Below are positions 1 through 8,540 of a stretch of 22,581 nucleotides of DNA, piece by piece. Below the pieces are notes generated by a model. That model saw only the letters and a list, made by a program, of their open reading frames with translations, searched no databases and was not told where the DNA came from. The DNA comes from JAFDZV01 sp048594725 (lineage in GTDB: Bacteria; Bacteroidota; Ignavibacteria; OLB7). Position 1 is the stretch's first letter, and the number at the start of each line of letters is the position of its first letter. Made by a program: the position numbers and the translations under genes. The DNA lies in the NCBI GenBank assembly GCA_048594725.1, contig JBMDXA010000141.1:1-22581 (forward strand), written 5' to 3'.

Positions 1-31
1 CCGCCTCGCCTAAATTAACCACCCTTTGGTG

Positions 32-117
32 GCGCGTGGGCGGCTTCCCGTGGAGTTCTTCCGAGAGCGCCTACTGGGGGTCGCTCAAGTATATAGTTGC
101 CTTTAGATTTTCGATTG
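32..117 (+). repeat. Left arm of long inverted repeat
   Basis: Positions 50-117 match the reverse complement of 22427-22494 at 63 of 68 bases by hand alignment, without gaps. A weaker match continues outward to about 32 (right side to 22512), into a region that on the right forms part of a perfect hairpin. The arm ends in a short GATTTTC-GATTG tract (106-117), the same 7-bp motif found after several genes here. One reading frame across both arms is open and closes with TAG right at the tract, but the differences between the arms show no clear coding pattern. I take it as a dispersed intergenic repeat. Confidence 0.85.
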
Positions 118-120
118 GAA

Positions 121-519
121 GAGTCGGGGAGCCCGGAAGAGTAGGGCGTTCTGCGCTATCATCACCTTCTTCTCGCGTTCGCCGATAAACTGCACTACGC
201 CGGGCGGCGGAGCCATCATCTGGCAGCTCCTATCCCCTGAAAGGAGCATCTGCCCGCAGGGGTGCCGGCGTGTACGGCGCCACCGATAGTCACCGCTCCC
301 AACCCGTATCTGCCACCTGCCAGGCTCCCTCCATCCACTGAACCACCCTCTCGCTTCGTCTACGGCACTACCTTGTGTATCAGGCTCTCCTTGTGTAAAC
401 TTGTACCTTCTACAGCGTACCATGAGCCGGCTGTTCAGCCTACTTCTACTCATTGTCTCGGCAGCTTCTCCGGCGAGCGGAGGGGATGCCCGAACTGTCT
501 TTATCCGAAGCAAGACCGT
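121..519. other. Non-coding leader region before the first gene
   Basis: No convincing gene is seen. A frame open from 262 runs into the first coding sequence, but its first 86 residues are rich in Pro, Thr and Ser, lack any domain, and precede a clear signal peptide. The stretch holds a GAAGAG-rich tail of the left repeat (about 115-150), a small hairpin (GCTCCT/AGGAGC, about 227-248) and a 9-bp direct repeat described separately. Confidence 0.6.
373..403 (+). promoter_or_regulatory. Candidate promoter and 9-bp direct repeat
   Basis: TTG at 373-375 and TAAACTTG at 396-403 are 20 bp apart, close to the Bacteroidota -33/-7 arrangement (TTTG, then TAnnTTTG) with one mismatch in the -7 box. The direct repeat CCTTGTGTA occurs at 371-379 and 389-397, 18 bp apart, and overlaps these boxes, so it could be an operator. 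A start near 410 would leave a leader of about 110 bases. The match is by eye and weak. Confidence 0.3.
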
Positions 520-2655
520 ATGATGAATCTTTCTGTTCGTCGGTGTGTGGTTCTGGGAGTTGCGCTTCTGGCGGCCGCCGGAAGCGGGAGCGATCTGGCC
601 GCCCAGCCCAAAGGGAAGGGGAACACCCGGACCGCAGCGGACAAATCACCCTCCCGATCCGCGGATGCCGTTGTCCTGGAAGTCGGCCGCGAGAAGATCA
701 CCCTTCAGCAGATCGCCGATGCCTATAAGAACAATGCCAACCGTGGCGGCCGGTCGTTCTACGATCTGCCCGCCTATTCGGCAGTTGAGTTCGTCAACCT
801 GTACCCCAAATACCGGCTTAAGGTCCAGGAGGCGATCAGCGCCGGCATGTACAAGCGCCCGGAAGTGCTGAAGGATCTGCACGACAACCGGTTGCAGCTT
901 GCGGTTCCCCCCTCGCCGAACATCGGATATCTTCTGGAACGGAAGGTGGTGGACCCCGCGGTGGAACGGATCTTCAAGCGCCGCGATGAGGAACTGCTCC
1001 TGTCGCTGATCTATATATCGATGCGCCAGAACGAGCCCGCCGATACCGCCCGCGCCTACCAGAAGGCGGTCTCGATCCTCCAGAAAGTGCAGGCAGGGGC
1101 CGATTTCGGCCAGATGGCCCGCGATTCCAGCGATGATCCATCCACCAAGGACCAGATGGGGCGCCTCCCCTCCTATATCACCGCGGGGATGATCCTTCCG
1201 GCGATCGAGGAGGCCGGCTACGAGACCCAGCAGGGGAAGATCTATCCGGGCATCGTCAGGGTGCCGGGGGGATATGTGCTCCTGAAGGTGATGCACCGCT
1301 CCCAGCGCTACAAGATCCGCGCTGCCCATATCCTTGTGGCAAATCCCGGCGGCGGGCAGGGGAGCGCCACCCAGGCGGCTCTCGAAAGCAAGGCCAATGC
1401 GGCGCTTCAGCGCATCCGGGGGGGCGAGGATTTCGCAGCCGTCGCCAAAGAGGTCTCCGATGACCGCGTCAGCGCCGAGAACGGCGGCGATTTCATGAGC
1501 TGGTATACCCGCTCGCTCGGGTTCGAGGCGAAAAATGCCAAGCTGGACCCGGAGGTCGAGGAGACGCTCTTCAAGCTGAAGGATGGCGAGGTCTCCGATA
1601 TCGTCTTCACCCCCGCCTACGGGTATCATATCCTGAAGCGCCTGGAAAGCCGCCGTCCCACGCTGGACGAGGAGCGGGAGACCATCCGGCAGTTCTACAA
1701 GCAGCGCCTGATCGCCGAGGATCGCGATGCATACCTGCGGAGCGTGGTGGAGAAGCATGGCCTGAAGATCGAAGAGGCCACCTTCGGCGAGGTGCTCTCG
1801 GCGGTCAACCGGGGGGCCACCACCGCCGATACCGCATGGGCGGCCGGAATCGGTCCGGGACTGCGGCGCCAGAACCTCTTCTCCTACGGCGGAAAGAATT
1901 ATACGGTGGGGGCCTGGATCGATACCATCGCCGCCCGCCCGGATCTCCGCGCCACCCCGCTCAGCCACGCCGGGGCGCGCAACTCCATCTATACCATCTT
2001 CGAGTACCCGGCTCTGGTAGAGGAATCGAAGAATCTGGAGCAGGAATACCCGGAGTTCGCCGAGCTGATGCGGGAGTTCCGCGATGGTATCCTGATCTTC
2101 AACCTGGAAGATGAGATGGTCTGGAAGAAGATGAACGAAGGGTACGACGAGGCTCTGGGACGCGCCTATTTCGAGAAGAACCGCGCCAGGTACGTCACCC
2201 AGCCGCAGCTTGCGCTCACCGAGATCTTCCTGTTCAAGGAGGAGGATGCCAACGGCGTCTACCAGCAGGCGACTGCGCGGGGAGCGGTGCCGTTCGATAC
2301 GATGGCCGCGCAGCTTACCCAGCGCCAGGGCTACCGCGAGCGCGCCGGCAAGTGGTCGCTTGCCACCGCCCGCAATGCCGATATCGTCAAGCAGGTGCTG
2401 GATCGCTCGGCCGACCCCAAGGCCGGGGAGATCCTGAAGCCGTTCGCCTACCAGGGGGGATGGAGCGTCATCCGTGTGGATGAGGCCCAGAAGAGCCGGC
2501 CGATGAGCTACGACGAGGCCAAGAGCGAGGTGCAGGGGGATTACATCGACTACCGCCAGAAGGAGATCACCCGCGAGTGGCTGAACTCCCTCCGCCTGAA
2601 GTACCAGGTGAAGATCGACGAGCGGGCGGTCAAGAGCGCGCTCGCCGCCAAATAA
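520..2655 (+). CDS. Exported multi-parvulin peptidyl-prolyl isomerase (SurA/PpiD-like)
   Basis: Predicted 711-residue periplasmic folding factor. Two adjacent Met codons (520, 523) begin a signal peptide: Arg7-Arg8, a hydrophobic stretch to about 20, and likely cleavage near the AAQ at 27-29. I chose this start because the upstream in-frame extension looks non-coding. Residues 50-150 look like a helical chaperone segment. Parvulin modules follow at about 160-262 and 266-378; the second is the better one, with RAAHILV (267-273), GGDF (322-325) and YGYHIL (367-372). A third, degenerate parvulin-like fold covers about 558-655. Parvulins isomerise X-Pro bonds and, in the SurA/PpiD families, hold outer-membrane protein clients. 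It stands 220 bp before a second SurA-like gene and probably works with it. The family is clear; the exact orthologue is not, and activity of modules 1 and 3 is doubtful. Confidence 0.92.
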   Translation: MMNLSVRRCVVLGVALLAAAGSGSDLAAQPKGKGNTRTAADKSPSRSADAVVLEVGREKITLQQIADAYKNNANRGGRSFYDLPAYSAVEFVNLYPKYRLKVQEAISAGMYKRPEVLKDLHDNRLQLAVPPSPNIGYLLERKVVDPAVERIFKRRDEELLLSLIYISMRQNEPADTARAYQKAVSILQKVQAGADFGQMARDSSDDPSTKDQMGRLPSYITAGMILPAIEEAGYETQQGKIYPGIVRVPGGYVLLKVMHRSQRYKIRAAHILVANPGGGQGSATQAALESKANAALQRIRGGEDFAAVAKEVSDDRVSAENGGDFMSWYTRSLGFEAKNAKLDPEVEETLFKLKDGEVSDIVFTPAYGYHILKRLESRRPTLDEERETIRQFYKQRLIAEDRDAYLRSVVEKHGLKIEEATFGEVLSAVNRGATTADTAWAAGIGPGLRRQNLFSYGGKNYTVGAWIDTIAARPDLRATPLSHAGARNSIYTIFEYPALVEESKNLEQEYPEFAELMREFRDGILIFNLEDEMVWKKMNEGYDEALGRAYFEKNRARYVTQPQLALTEIFLFKEEDANGVYQQATARGAVPFDTMAAQLTQRQGYRERAGKWSLATARNADIVKQVLDRSADPKAGEILKPFAYQGGWSVIRVDEAQKSRPMSYDEAKSEVQGDYIDYRQKEITREWLNSLRLKYQVKIDERAVKSALAAK

Positions 2656-2707
2656 GCCGGATCGGCCGCAAAGTCCCGCCGGAAACCGCGGGGAGGAGAT
2701 ATCATGC

Positions 2708-2743
2708 GAAGGCGTAAAGGGAGGCTCTCTCCTTTGCGCCTTC
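2708..2743. repeat. Hairpin with AAGGCGYAAAGG arms
   Basis: Arms 2708-2720 and 2731-2743 (13 nt each) pair with one G-U position around a 10-nt loop. The arm sequence GGCGCAAAGG resembles part of the perfect hairpin at 22492-22552, so it may be a short member of the same repeat family. It lies in the 220-bp gap between the two chaperone genes and could weaken read-through. No clear T-tract follows. A G-run segment at 2752-2773 comes next. Confidence 0.6.
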
Positions 2744-2875
2744 CCTGCTTTCCGGGGGGCCTCCCGGGGGGCGGCACGAAAAGGGACGCTGATACGTTTT
2801 TATCCCGTGCACGTCAGGATGATACCTATATTGATGTTCCGCCGCTGATTCGGCGTGCGCATTTCCCAACCGTGT

Positions 2876-4228
2876 ATGTTCATGTATCGTACAACCAGGT
2901 TCCATACGCTCGGCCTGCTCGCTGCGGGCCTCTTCTATTCAGGCACCTCGCTGCTGGCCCAGCCGGTGATCGGCAACCCCGGTACCGGCACTCCCGGCAC
3001 CCAGCGCGACCTTCTCGACGGCGTGGCCGCCGTGGTGGGGAACGAGGTGGTGCTGGTAAGCGATGTGATGCAGCAGGTGGCGCTCTACGCGCGCGAAAAG
3101 AAGATGGATGCCCGCAATTCCGCGCTCCAGCGGGAGGTGCTGGATGCCATCATCGACGAAAAACTGGTGCTCACCCGCGCCCGCGAGGATAGCATCACCG
3201 TCAGCGATGACGAGGTCAGTCGCGCGGTCGATTACCAGCTTCAGCGCATCCTCTCGCAGTTCAACGGCTCCGAGGCGCAGGTGGAGCGGGCATACGGGAT
3301 GTCCATGGACAAGATCCGCCGCGAATCGCGCGAGATCATCCGCCAGCAGTTCATGGTCGATCGCGTGCGCCAGCGCCGGTTCGCCGAGCTGAAGCCCACC
3401 GATAACGATGTGCAGGAATTCTACCGCATCTACAAGGATTCCATCCCGATGGTGCCGGAACAGCTGGAGCTTCAGAGCATCGTCATGCTGATAAAGCCGA
3501 GCGCCGAGGCCAAGGAGCGCACCATTGCGCTGGCCCGTTCCATCACCGACTCGATCCGCGCCGGAAAGGATTTCGCCGATTTCGCAAGGCGCTACTCCTC
3601 CGATCCCGGTTCCGCCTCCAACGGAGGGGAGCTTGGTTATGTGGAGAAGGGGAAGTTCGTTCCGGAGTTCGAACGCGCCGCCGCCCGCATGGGGATCAAC
3701 GAGATCTCCGATCCGGTGGAGACCAGCTTCGGCATCCATATCATCCAGGTGCTGGACCGGCGCGACGACGCAACCCGCTCGCGCCATATCCTCCTGCGCG
3801 TGGATCAGACCCAGACCGAGCGCGACTCGATGATGGCCGAACTGAAATCGCTTCGCGCCCGCGCCCTCGCCGGCGAGGATTTCGCCGAGCTTGCCCGGAA
3901 GTACAGCCAGGACGAGGGGAGCAAGGGGCTGGGAGGATCGCTGGGAAAGGTTCCGGTGGACCAGCTTCCCCCCGAATCCAAGTCGATACTTGCCCCGATG
4001 AAGGCCGGGGATATCACCGAGCCGGCGCCGGTGACGCTCTCCCCCACCGAATCGGGCTACCAGATCGTTCGGGTGGCGCGCCGCATTCCGGCGCACGCGC
4101 TCGACCCGCTGGAGGATCGCTCGCAGCTGGAACGTCTTGCCACCGTCTACAAGCAGACCAGCCAGTACAAGCAGTGGATCTCGGAGCTTCGCAACGAAAT
4201 CTACTGGGAGATCAAGACGAACTTCTAA
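2876..4228 (+). CDS. surA: SurA-like periplasmic chaperone with two parvulin domains
   Basis: The 450-residue product has the size and order of SurA. A signal peptide ends near LLAQ (26-29), a SurA N-terminal domain with the usual GVAAVVGNEVVLVSD entry covers about 49-165, then parvulin domains lie at about 196-296 (GGELGY 250-255, FGIHIIQV 285-292) and 300-403 (SRHILL 302-307, GGSLG 353-357, SGYQIVRV 393-400). SurA escorts unfolded outer-membrane proteins through the periplasm. Start: GTG at 2855 and ATG at 2876 and 2882 are in frame. I prefer 2876 because it gives a normal signal peptide; 2882 is equally possible. A TATATTG element at 2827-2833 could be a -7 box for an internal promoter. 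The stop is 26 bp before the first M16 gene, so the two are probably cotranscribed. Confidence 0.93.
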   Translation: MFMYRTTRFHTLGLLAAGLFYSGTSLLAQPVIGNPGTGTPGTQRDLLDGVAAVVGNEVVLVSDVMQQVALYAREKKMDARNSALQREVLDAIIDEKLVLTRAREDSITVSDDEVSRAVDYQLQRILSQFNGSEAQVERAYGMSMDKIRRESREIIRQQFMVDRVRQRRFAELKPTDNDVQEFYRIYKDSIPMVPEQLELQSIVMLIKPSAEAKERTIALARSITDSIRAGKDFADFARRYSSDPGSASNGGELGYVEKGKFVPEFERAAARMGINEISDPVETSFGIHIIQVLDRRDDATRSRHILLRVDQTQTERDSMMAELKSLRARALAGEDFAELARKYSQDEGSKGLGGSLGKVPVDQLPPESKSILAPMKAGDITEPAPVTLSPTESGYQIVRVARRIPAHALDPLEDRSQLERLATVYKQTSQYKQWISELRNEIYWEIKTNF

Positions 4229-4254
4229 CGCTTCGGCATTTTCCGTATCTCCCC

Positions 4255-5553
4255 ATGAGCAGCGGCCAGAATCACGGCTCTTCCTCCTCCCCCTATCCGG
4301 TGCCGGTAGCTATCGATTATGAATACTACCGGCATGCGAACGGATTGGATGTGATCCTGCACGAGGATCGCAAGGCTCCCCTGGTGGCCGTGACGGTGTG
4401 GTATCATGTGGGCTCGAAGGATGAATCCCCCGATCGTACCGGCTTCGCGCATCTGTTCGAACATATGATGTTCCAGGGCTCGGAGAATGTGGGGAAGACC
4501 GAACATTTCACCTATGTGCAGGGGGCCGGCGGCACGCTCAACGCCACCACCGGCCAGGATCGCACGAACTATTTCCAGACCCTCCCGCGCGAGTATCTGG
4601 GGCTGGGGCTCTGGCTGGAGGCCGACCGGATGCGGTCGCTGAAGGTGACCGAGGAGAACTTCAGAAATCAGCTCTCGGTGGTCAAGGAGGAGCGGAAGCA
4701 GCGTTACGACAACGCTCCGTACGGGCTCTGGTACATGACGGTGCTGGATATGCTCTACGGCGGCACCAGCTACGGCTGGAGCCCGATAGGGGAGATGGCC
4801 CATCTGGATGCCGCCCCGCTCGATGCGGTGCAGGCGTTCCACCGTTCCTTCTATGTGCCGAACAACGCCGCCCTGGTGATCTGCGGAGATTTCGAGCCGC
4901 AGGAGGCCCGGCGGCTGATCGACCAGTTCTTCGGCCCGATAGAGCCTGGGCCGGAGGTGCCGCGCCCGGAGATCCCGGCCCCTGCCATCACCTCCCAGAT
5001 CCGCCGTACCCTCACCGGCCGGGTTCCCCTTCCGTCGGTGTATATCGGGTTTCGTGCCGCGCATATCGGCCATTCCGATTCCCGCGCGCTTGGCCTTCTG
5101 GCGCTTATCATGAACCGTGGCCGCTCCAGCCGTTTGCAGCGTTCGCTGGTGTACGGCTCGCAGGTGGCCCAGAGCGCCGGAGCGTTCAATATCGATATGG
5201 AGAAGGGGGGCATCTTCGTGATGCTGGCGGTGGCCTCGGAGGAGACGCCCATCGATGCGGTGGAGAGCGAGCTCTGGAAGGAGCTGGAACGTATCCGGGA
5301 GGAGGGGGTAAGCCAGCGCGAGCTTCAGACCGCGATGAACCATGTCCGTACCACGTTCGTCACATCGCTCTGGAAGCTCCAGGGGGTGGCCGATGCCCTG
5401 GCGTATCATCATGTGCTCCGCGGCGATGCCTCGGCCATCAACAGGCTGCTGGATGAGTTCGCCTCGGTAGGTGCCGATGACCTGCGGCGCGTGGCGCAGG
5501 CGTATCTTCGTCCGGAACGTTCGGCCGTGCTCCAGTATCTGCCGGCCGTGTGA
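4255..5553 (+). CDS. M16 family zinc peptidase, no signal peptide
   Basis: 432-residue insulinase/pitrilysin-family (M16B-type) peptidase. The inverted zinc motif HLFEH is at 66-70, and Glu145 in VVKEERKQR sits exactly 74 residues after it, as the family's third ligand should. Residues 23-45 (YYRHANGLDVILHED) are the typical N-terminal strand, and the C-terminal half is the second, non-catalytic M16 domain. All zinc ligands are present, so it should be active. The start at 4255 follows the surA stop by 26 bp. No hydrophobic leader exists there or in the short upstream extension, unlike the next two M16 genes, so it may stay in the cytoplasm or the start may be misjudged. M16B enzymes work as dimers that cut oligopeptides or damaged proteins. 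Confidence 0.93.
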   Translation: MSSGQNHGSSSSPYPVPVAIDYEYYRHANGLDVILHEDRKAPLVAVTVWYHVGSKDESPDRTGFAHLFEHMMFQGSENVGKTEHFTYVQGAGGTLNATTGQDRTNYFQTLPREYLGLGLWLEADRMRSLKVTEENFRNQLSVVKEERKQRYDNAPYGLWYMTVLDMLYGGTSYGWSPIGEMAHLDAAPLDAVQAFHRSFYVPNNAALVICGDFEPQEARRLIDQFFGPIEPGPEVPRPEIPAPAITSQIRRTLTGRVPLPSVYIGFRAAHIGHSDSRALGLLALIMNRGRSSRLQRSLVYGSQVAQSAGAFNIDMEKGGIFVMLAVASEETPIDAVESELWKELERIREEGVSQRELQTAMNHVRTTFVTSLWKLQGVADALAYHHVLRGDASAINRLLDEFASVGADDLRRVAQAYLRPERSAVLQYLPAV

Positions 5554-5590
5554 TGCCGTATCGCTTTCTTCAATCCGAAATGTTGTTGCC

Positions 5591-6964
5591 ATGCGCCTGA
5601 TAGCGCTGCTGCTTTGTGGTATATCCCTTATGATCCCCACCGAACCCAATATCCTTGTAGCCCAGCCGGCCCCCCGCGGAGGCCAGAGCGATGAACCCCG
5701 ATTTGCACAGTTCGCACTCTCCAACGGCCTGCGCGTGATTCTTCACGAGGATCACGCCACGCCGATGGTGACCATCAATGTGCTCTATCATGTGGGCTCC
5801 AAGAACGAGCAGCCGGGACGCACCGGCTTCGCGCATCTGTTCGAACATCTCATGTTCGATGGCTCCAGAAATGTGGAACGTGGCGGATACGATCGCTACT
5901 GCACCTCGGTGGGTGGCGATAACAACGCGTTTACCACCAGCGATATCACCGATTATTATATCTCGCTTCCCAGCGACCAGCTCCCGCTCGGGCTCTGGCT
6001 GGAATCCGATCGCATGGCGGAGTTCGCCATCCAGGAGATCTCCCTTGTCACGCAGAAGAGCGTGGTGATAGAGGAGAAGCGCCAGAATACCGACGACGTT
6101 CCGTACGGCGATGCGATGACCCTGATGCGGGAGCTATCGTATGCCCCGGAACATCCCTACAGCTGGGAGACCATAGGGTCGATGGAGGATATCCAGGCGG
6201 CCAGGATGGAGGATGTGCGCTCGTTCTACCAGCGCTTCTACGTCCCCTCCAACGCCACGCTGGTGATCGCCGGGGATTTCGATCCGGCCGAAACGCGGAA
6301 TCTGGTAGAGGGATATTTCAGCACCATCCCCGCAGGGGCCTCCATAGAGCGCCCGGCGGCCGACCGGAGCCTGCTCAGAACCGGGGGACGCAGGGTGGTC
6401 ACAGGTGATATCTTCCCCTTCAATGCGATCTTTCTCGGCTATCACGTACCCTCCATTCATGAGGAGGATATCCATGCGCTCGATCTGCTGACGGCGATCC
6501 TGACCGATGGCGAAAGCTCCAGGCTCTACCAGTCGCTGGAGTACAACCAGCAGATCGCCTCGGAGGCCGAATCGTTCATCGACGAGGGGGAGCTGAGCTC
6601 CATCTTCTACGTGTATGCGGTGGCGCAGGATGCCAAGGTGACTCCCCGGCGGCTGGAGGATTCGCTCCGCGCCGAGATAGCGCGCCTGGCCGAGCATGGG
6701 ATCGACCCCCGGGAGCTGCAGAAGGTGAAGAACCGGAAGATGACCCGGATCGTGCATGGTTTGCAGGGGATCTCCAACCGCGCCGAGCGCCTGGCCTATT
6801 ACGACGCCATGTTCGGCCAGCCCGATCTGGCCTTCCGTGAGCCCGATCTGTATGCCTCGGTAACCCCCGCCGATATCCAGCGCGTGGCCCGTACCTATCT
6901 CTCCGCGGCAGAACCGAACGCCGTGGAGTATGTGGTCGCCAAGGCGAAAAAGAAACGGAGATAG
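5591..6964 (+). CDS. Exported M16 family zinc peptidase
   Basis: 457-residue M16B peptidase, a paralogue of the preceding gene: both share YHVGSKNE/D, RTGFAHLFEH and the following MF.GS pattern. HLFEH lies at 82-86 and the third zinc ligand Glu161 in VVIEEKRQ is correctly spaced. A signal peptide of about 25 residues ends near ILVAQ. Cys9 in LLLC is too close to the N-terminus for a convincing lipobox. The ATG at 5591 is 37 bp after the previous stop and gives the only start with a clean leader; an in-frame extension back to 5471 would overlap the upstream gene. It is probably periplasmic, where it could pair with the ligand-less M16 protein encoded next. Substrates are unknown. Confidence 0.93.
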   Translation: MRLIALLLCGISLMIPTEPNILVAQPAPRGGQSDEPRFAQFALSNGLRVILHEDHATPMVTINVLYHVGSKNEQPGRTGFAHLFEHLMFDGSRNVERGGYDRYCTSVGGDNNAFTTSDITDYYISLPSDQLPLGLWLESDRMAEFAIQEISLVTQKSVVIEEKRQNTDDVPYGDAMTLMRELSYAPEHPYSWETIGSMEDIQAARMEDVRSFYQRFYVPSNATLVIAGDFDPAETRNLVEGYFSTIPAGASIERPAADRSLLRTGGRRVVTGDIFPFNAIFLGYHVPSIHEEDIHALDLLTAILTDGESSRLYQSLEYNQQIASEAESFIDEGELSSIFYVYAVAQDAKVTPRRLEDSLRAEIARLAEHGIDPRELQKVKNRKMTRIVHGLQGISNRAERLAYYDAMFGQPDLAFREPDLYASVTPADIQRVARTYLSAAEPNAVEYVVAKAKKKRR

Positions 6965-7078
6965 CCCCCTGGTTCGCTAACTTGGCCCCGTTCCAGGCGG
7001 CGCTCCACGGAGCTTCTCCATGGTGTCGGGAAGCTCATCGTACTACCTGCTCCAGGGTGGGCATCGGTTGGTTTGCAT

Positions 7079-8515
7079 ATGAACAGAACGTCTTTCTACT
7101 CGCTCCTGCTTTTTCTCATGGCGGCTACCAACAACTCAGCTCTCGCGCAGATCGATCGCACTCGGCCCCCGCAGCCCGGCAAGCCGAGCCAGATCACCTT
7201 CCCCTCCTTCGATGTCTACCGGCTGAAGAACGGCATCCCGGTCTATGTGGTGGAGAACCATGCCCAGCCTTTCGTCTCGTTGCAGCTTGTGCTCCGCAGC
7301 GGTGCCAGCAGCGACGGCGATCTTCAGGGGCTGGCGGAGTTCACCAGCAACCTGCTGCTGAGCGGTGCCGGCTCCCGCGATGCCCAGCAGCTCGCCGAGG
7401 AGATCGATTTTCTCGGCGCCTCGCTGGATGCCAGCGCCAGCCGCGATGAGACCACCGTGGCGCTCGGGGTGCTGAGGGATTTTCTCCCCCCGGCGCTGGA
7501 TCTGATGGCCGATGTGGTGCTCCGTCCCCGGTTCGATGCCGGTGAGGTGCAGCGCGAACGGAAACAGGCGATAGCCGCGCTCAAGCAGAACCGCTCCGAT
7601 CCGGCCTACCTGGCCGCCGTGCAGTTCCGCCGCGAGATCTACGACGGCGGCCCCTACGGCAGCGAGATCGATGGGACCGAGGAATCGCTGAAGCGGATCA
7701 AGCGGGAGGAATGCAAGGCGTTTCATGCGCGGCACTACACGGCCGGCAATGCCCTGTTCGTGGTGGCCGGTGATGTGAACGCCGCCGAGTTCATCGCCAT
7801 GCTGGACGAACGGTTCGGCTCCTGGAGCGGAGAGGCGCCGGAGCGCCCGGCGTTCGTGCCGGCACCGCCGGCGGGCACCCCCCGCATCGTGGTGGTGGAT
7901 CGCCCCGGCTCGGTGCAGTCGGCGATTCGCGTGGGAGGGCTCGGCATCGCCCGCCGCGATCCCGGCTATATCCCGTTCGTGACGGTGAACACATTGTTCG
8001 GCGGATATTTCAACAGCCGTATCAACAACAACCTCCGGGAGCGGAACGGATATACCTACGGCGCCCGCTCCGGCGTGGAGGCGCTGATGATGCCCGGCAC
8101 CTTTGCGGTGGTGGCATCGGTGGGAACCGACGTCACCGATGCCGCGCTGAAGGAGATCTTCAACGAGCTGCAGGCCATCACCGCCGAGCCGGTAACCGAC
8201 GACGAGCTTCAGATGGTGAAGAGCTACATCATCGGCGCGCAGTCGCTGCAACTGGAGACGCCGGGACAGGTTGCCAGCTTCGTCAGGACGATTGCCCTGT
8301 ACGGCCTGGAGAGCGATTACTACCAGCGATTCCCGGCAGAGGTGCGGCAGCTCAGCGGCGCCGATCTGCTGGCGCTCACCCGGCAATATATGCGGCCGGA
8401 GGCGATGGTGGCCGTGGTGGCCGGCGATGCCAGTGTCATCCGCGAGAAGCTGGAGAAGATCGCTCCGGTGAAGGTGGTGGATGAGAAGGGGGAGCCGGTC
8501 AGGTCCGGCCGCTAA
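7079..8515 (+). CDS. Exported M16 homologue lacking zinc ligands
   Basis: 478-residue M16 protein whose active-site motif is lost. The family segment GFAHLFEH appears here as GLAEFTSN (84-91), so the three ligand positions are Glu87, Ser90 and Asn91. In known bacterial M16B pairs one subunit carries zinc and the other is inactive but supplies an Arg/Tyr pair in its second domain. NNLRERNGYTYG (317-328) has Arg320 and Tyr327 (or Tyr325) in that setting. A signal peptide ends near ALAQ (21-24). ATG 7079 is chosen; a TTG two codons earlier is in frame. The gene lies 114 bp after the zinc-bearing M16 gene and 25 bp before the CPBP gene. I infer it is the non-catalytic partner of the exported peptidase. 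Confidence 0.92.
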   Translation: MNRTSFYSLLLFLMAATNNSALAQIDRTRPPQPGKPSQITFPSFDVYRLKNGIPVYVVENHAQPFVSLQLVLRSGASSDGDLQGLAEFTSNLLLSGAGSRDAQQLAEEIDFLGASLDASASRDETTVALGVLRDFLPPALDLMADVVLRPRFDAGEVQRERKQAIAALKQNRSDPAYLAAVQFRREIYDGGPYGSEIDGTEESLKRIKREECKAFHARHYTAGNALFVVAGDVNAAEFIAMLDERFGSWSGEAPERPAFVPAPPAGTPRIVVVDRPGSVQSAIRVGGLGIARRDPGYIPFVTVNTLFGGYFNSRINNNLRERNGYTYGARSGVEALMMPGTFAVVASVGTDVTDAALKEIFNELQAITAEPVTDDELQMVKSYIIGAQSLQLETPGQVASFVRTIALYGLESDYYQRFPAEVRQLSGADLLALTRQYMRPEAMVAVVAGDASVIREKLEKIAPVKVVDEKGEPVRSGR

Positions 8516-8540
8516 CCGATATTATCCTCTCGGGCATTCT

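Noticed and set aside
103..513. 136-codon frame on the - strand in the left gap
   Set aside because: Its start lies in repeat-like and leader sequence, residues are Arg-rich with no family features, and it overlaps the candidate promoter.
262..519. 86-codon N-terminal extension of the first gene
   Set aside because: It would bury a normal signal peptide inside the protein, and its composition differs from the rest. The start at 520 is preferred.
646..1968. Long open frame on the - strand opposite the multi-parvulin gene
   Set aside because: It is antisense to a clear gene, has no domain, and is rich in His, Gly, Leu and Ile as expected for antisense frames of G+C-rich genes. The same holds for 2939-4096, 4225-5724, 7136-8386, 8547-9584, 11091-12440, 17414-18463 on the - strand and 13627-15027 on the +.
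5591..5670. Lipoprotein signal at LLLC in the second M16 protein
   Set aside because: Cys9 is too close to the N-terminus for a normal lipobox, and a standard cleavage site lies further on.
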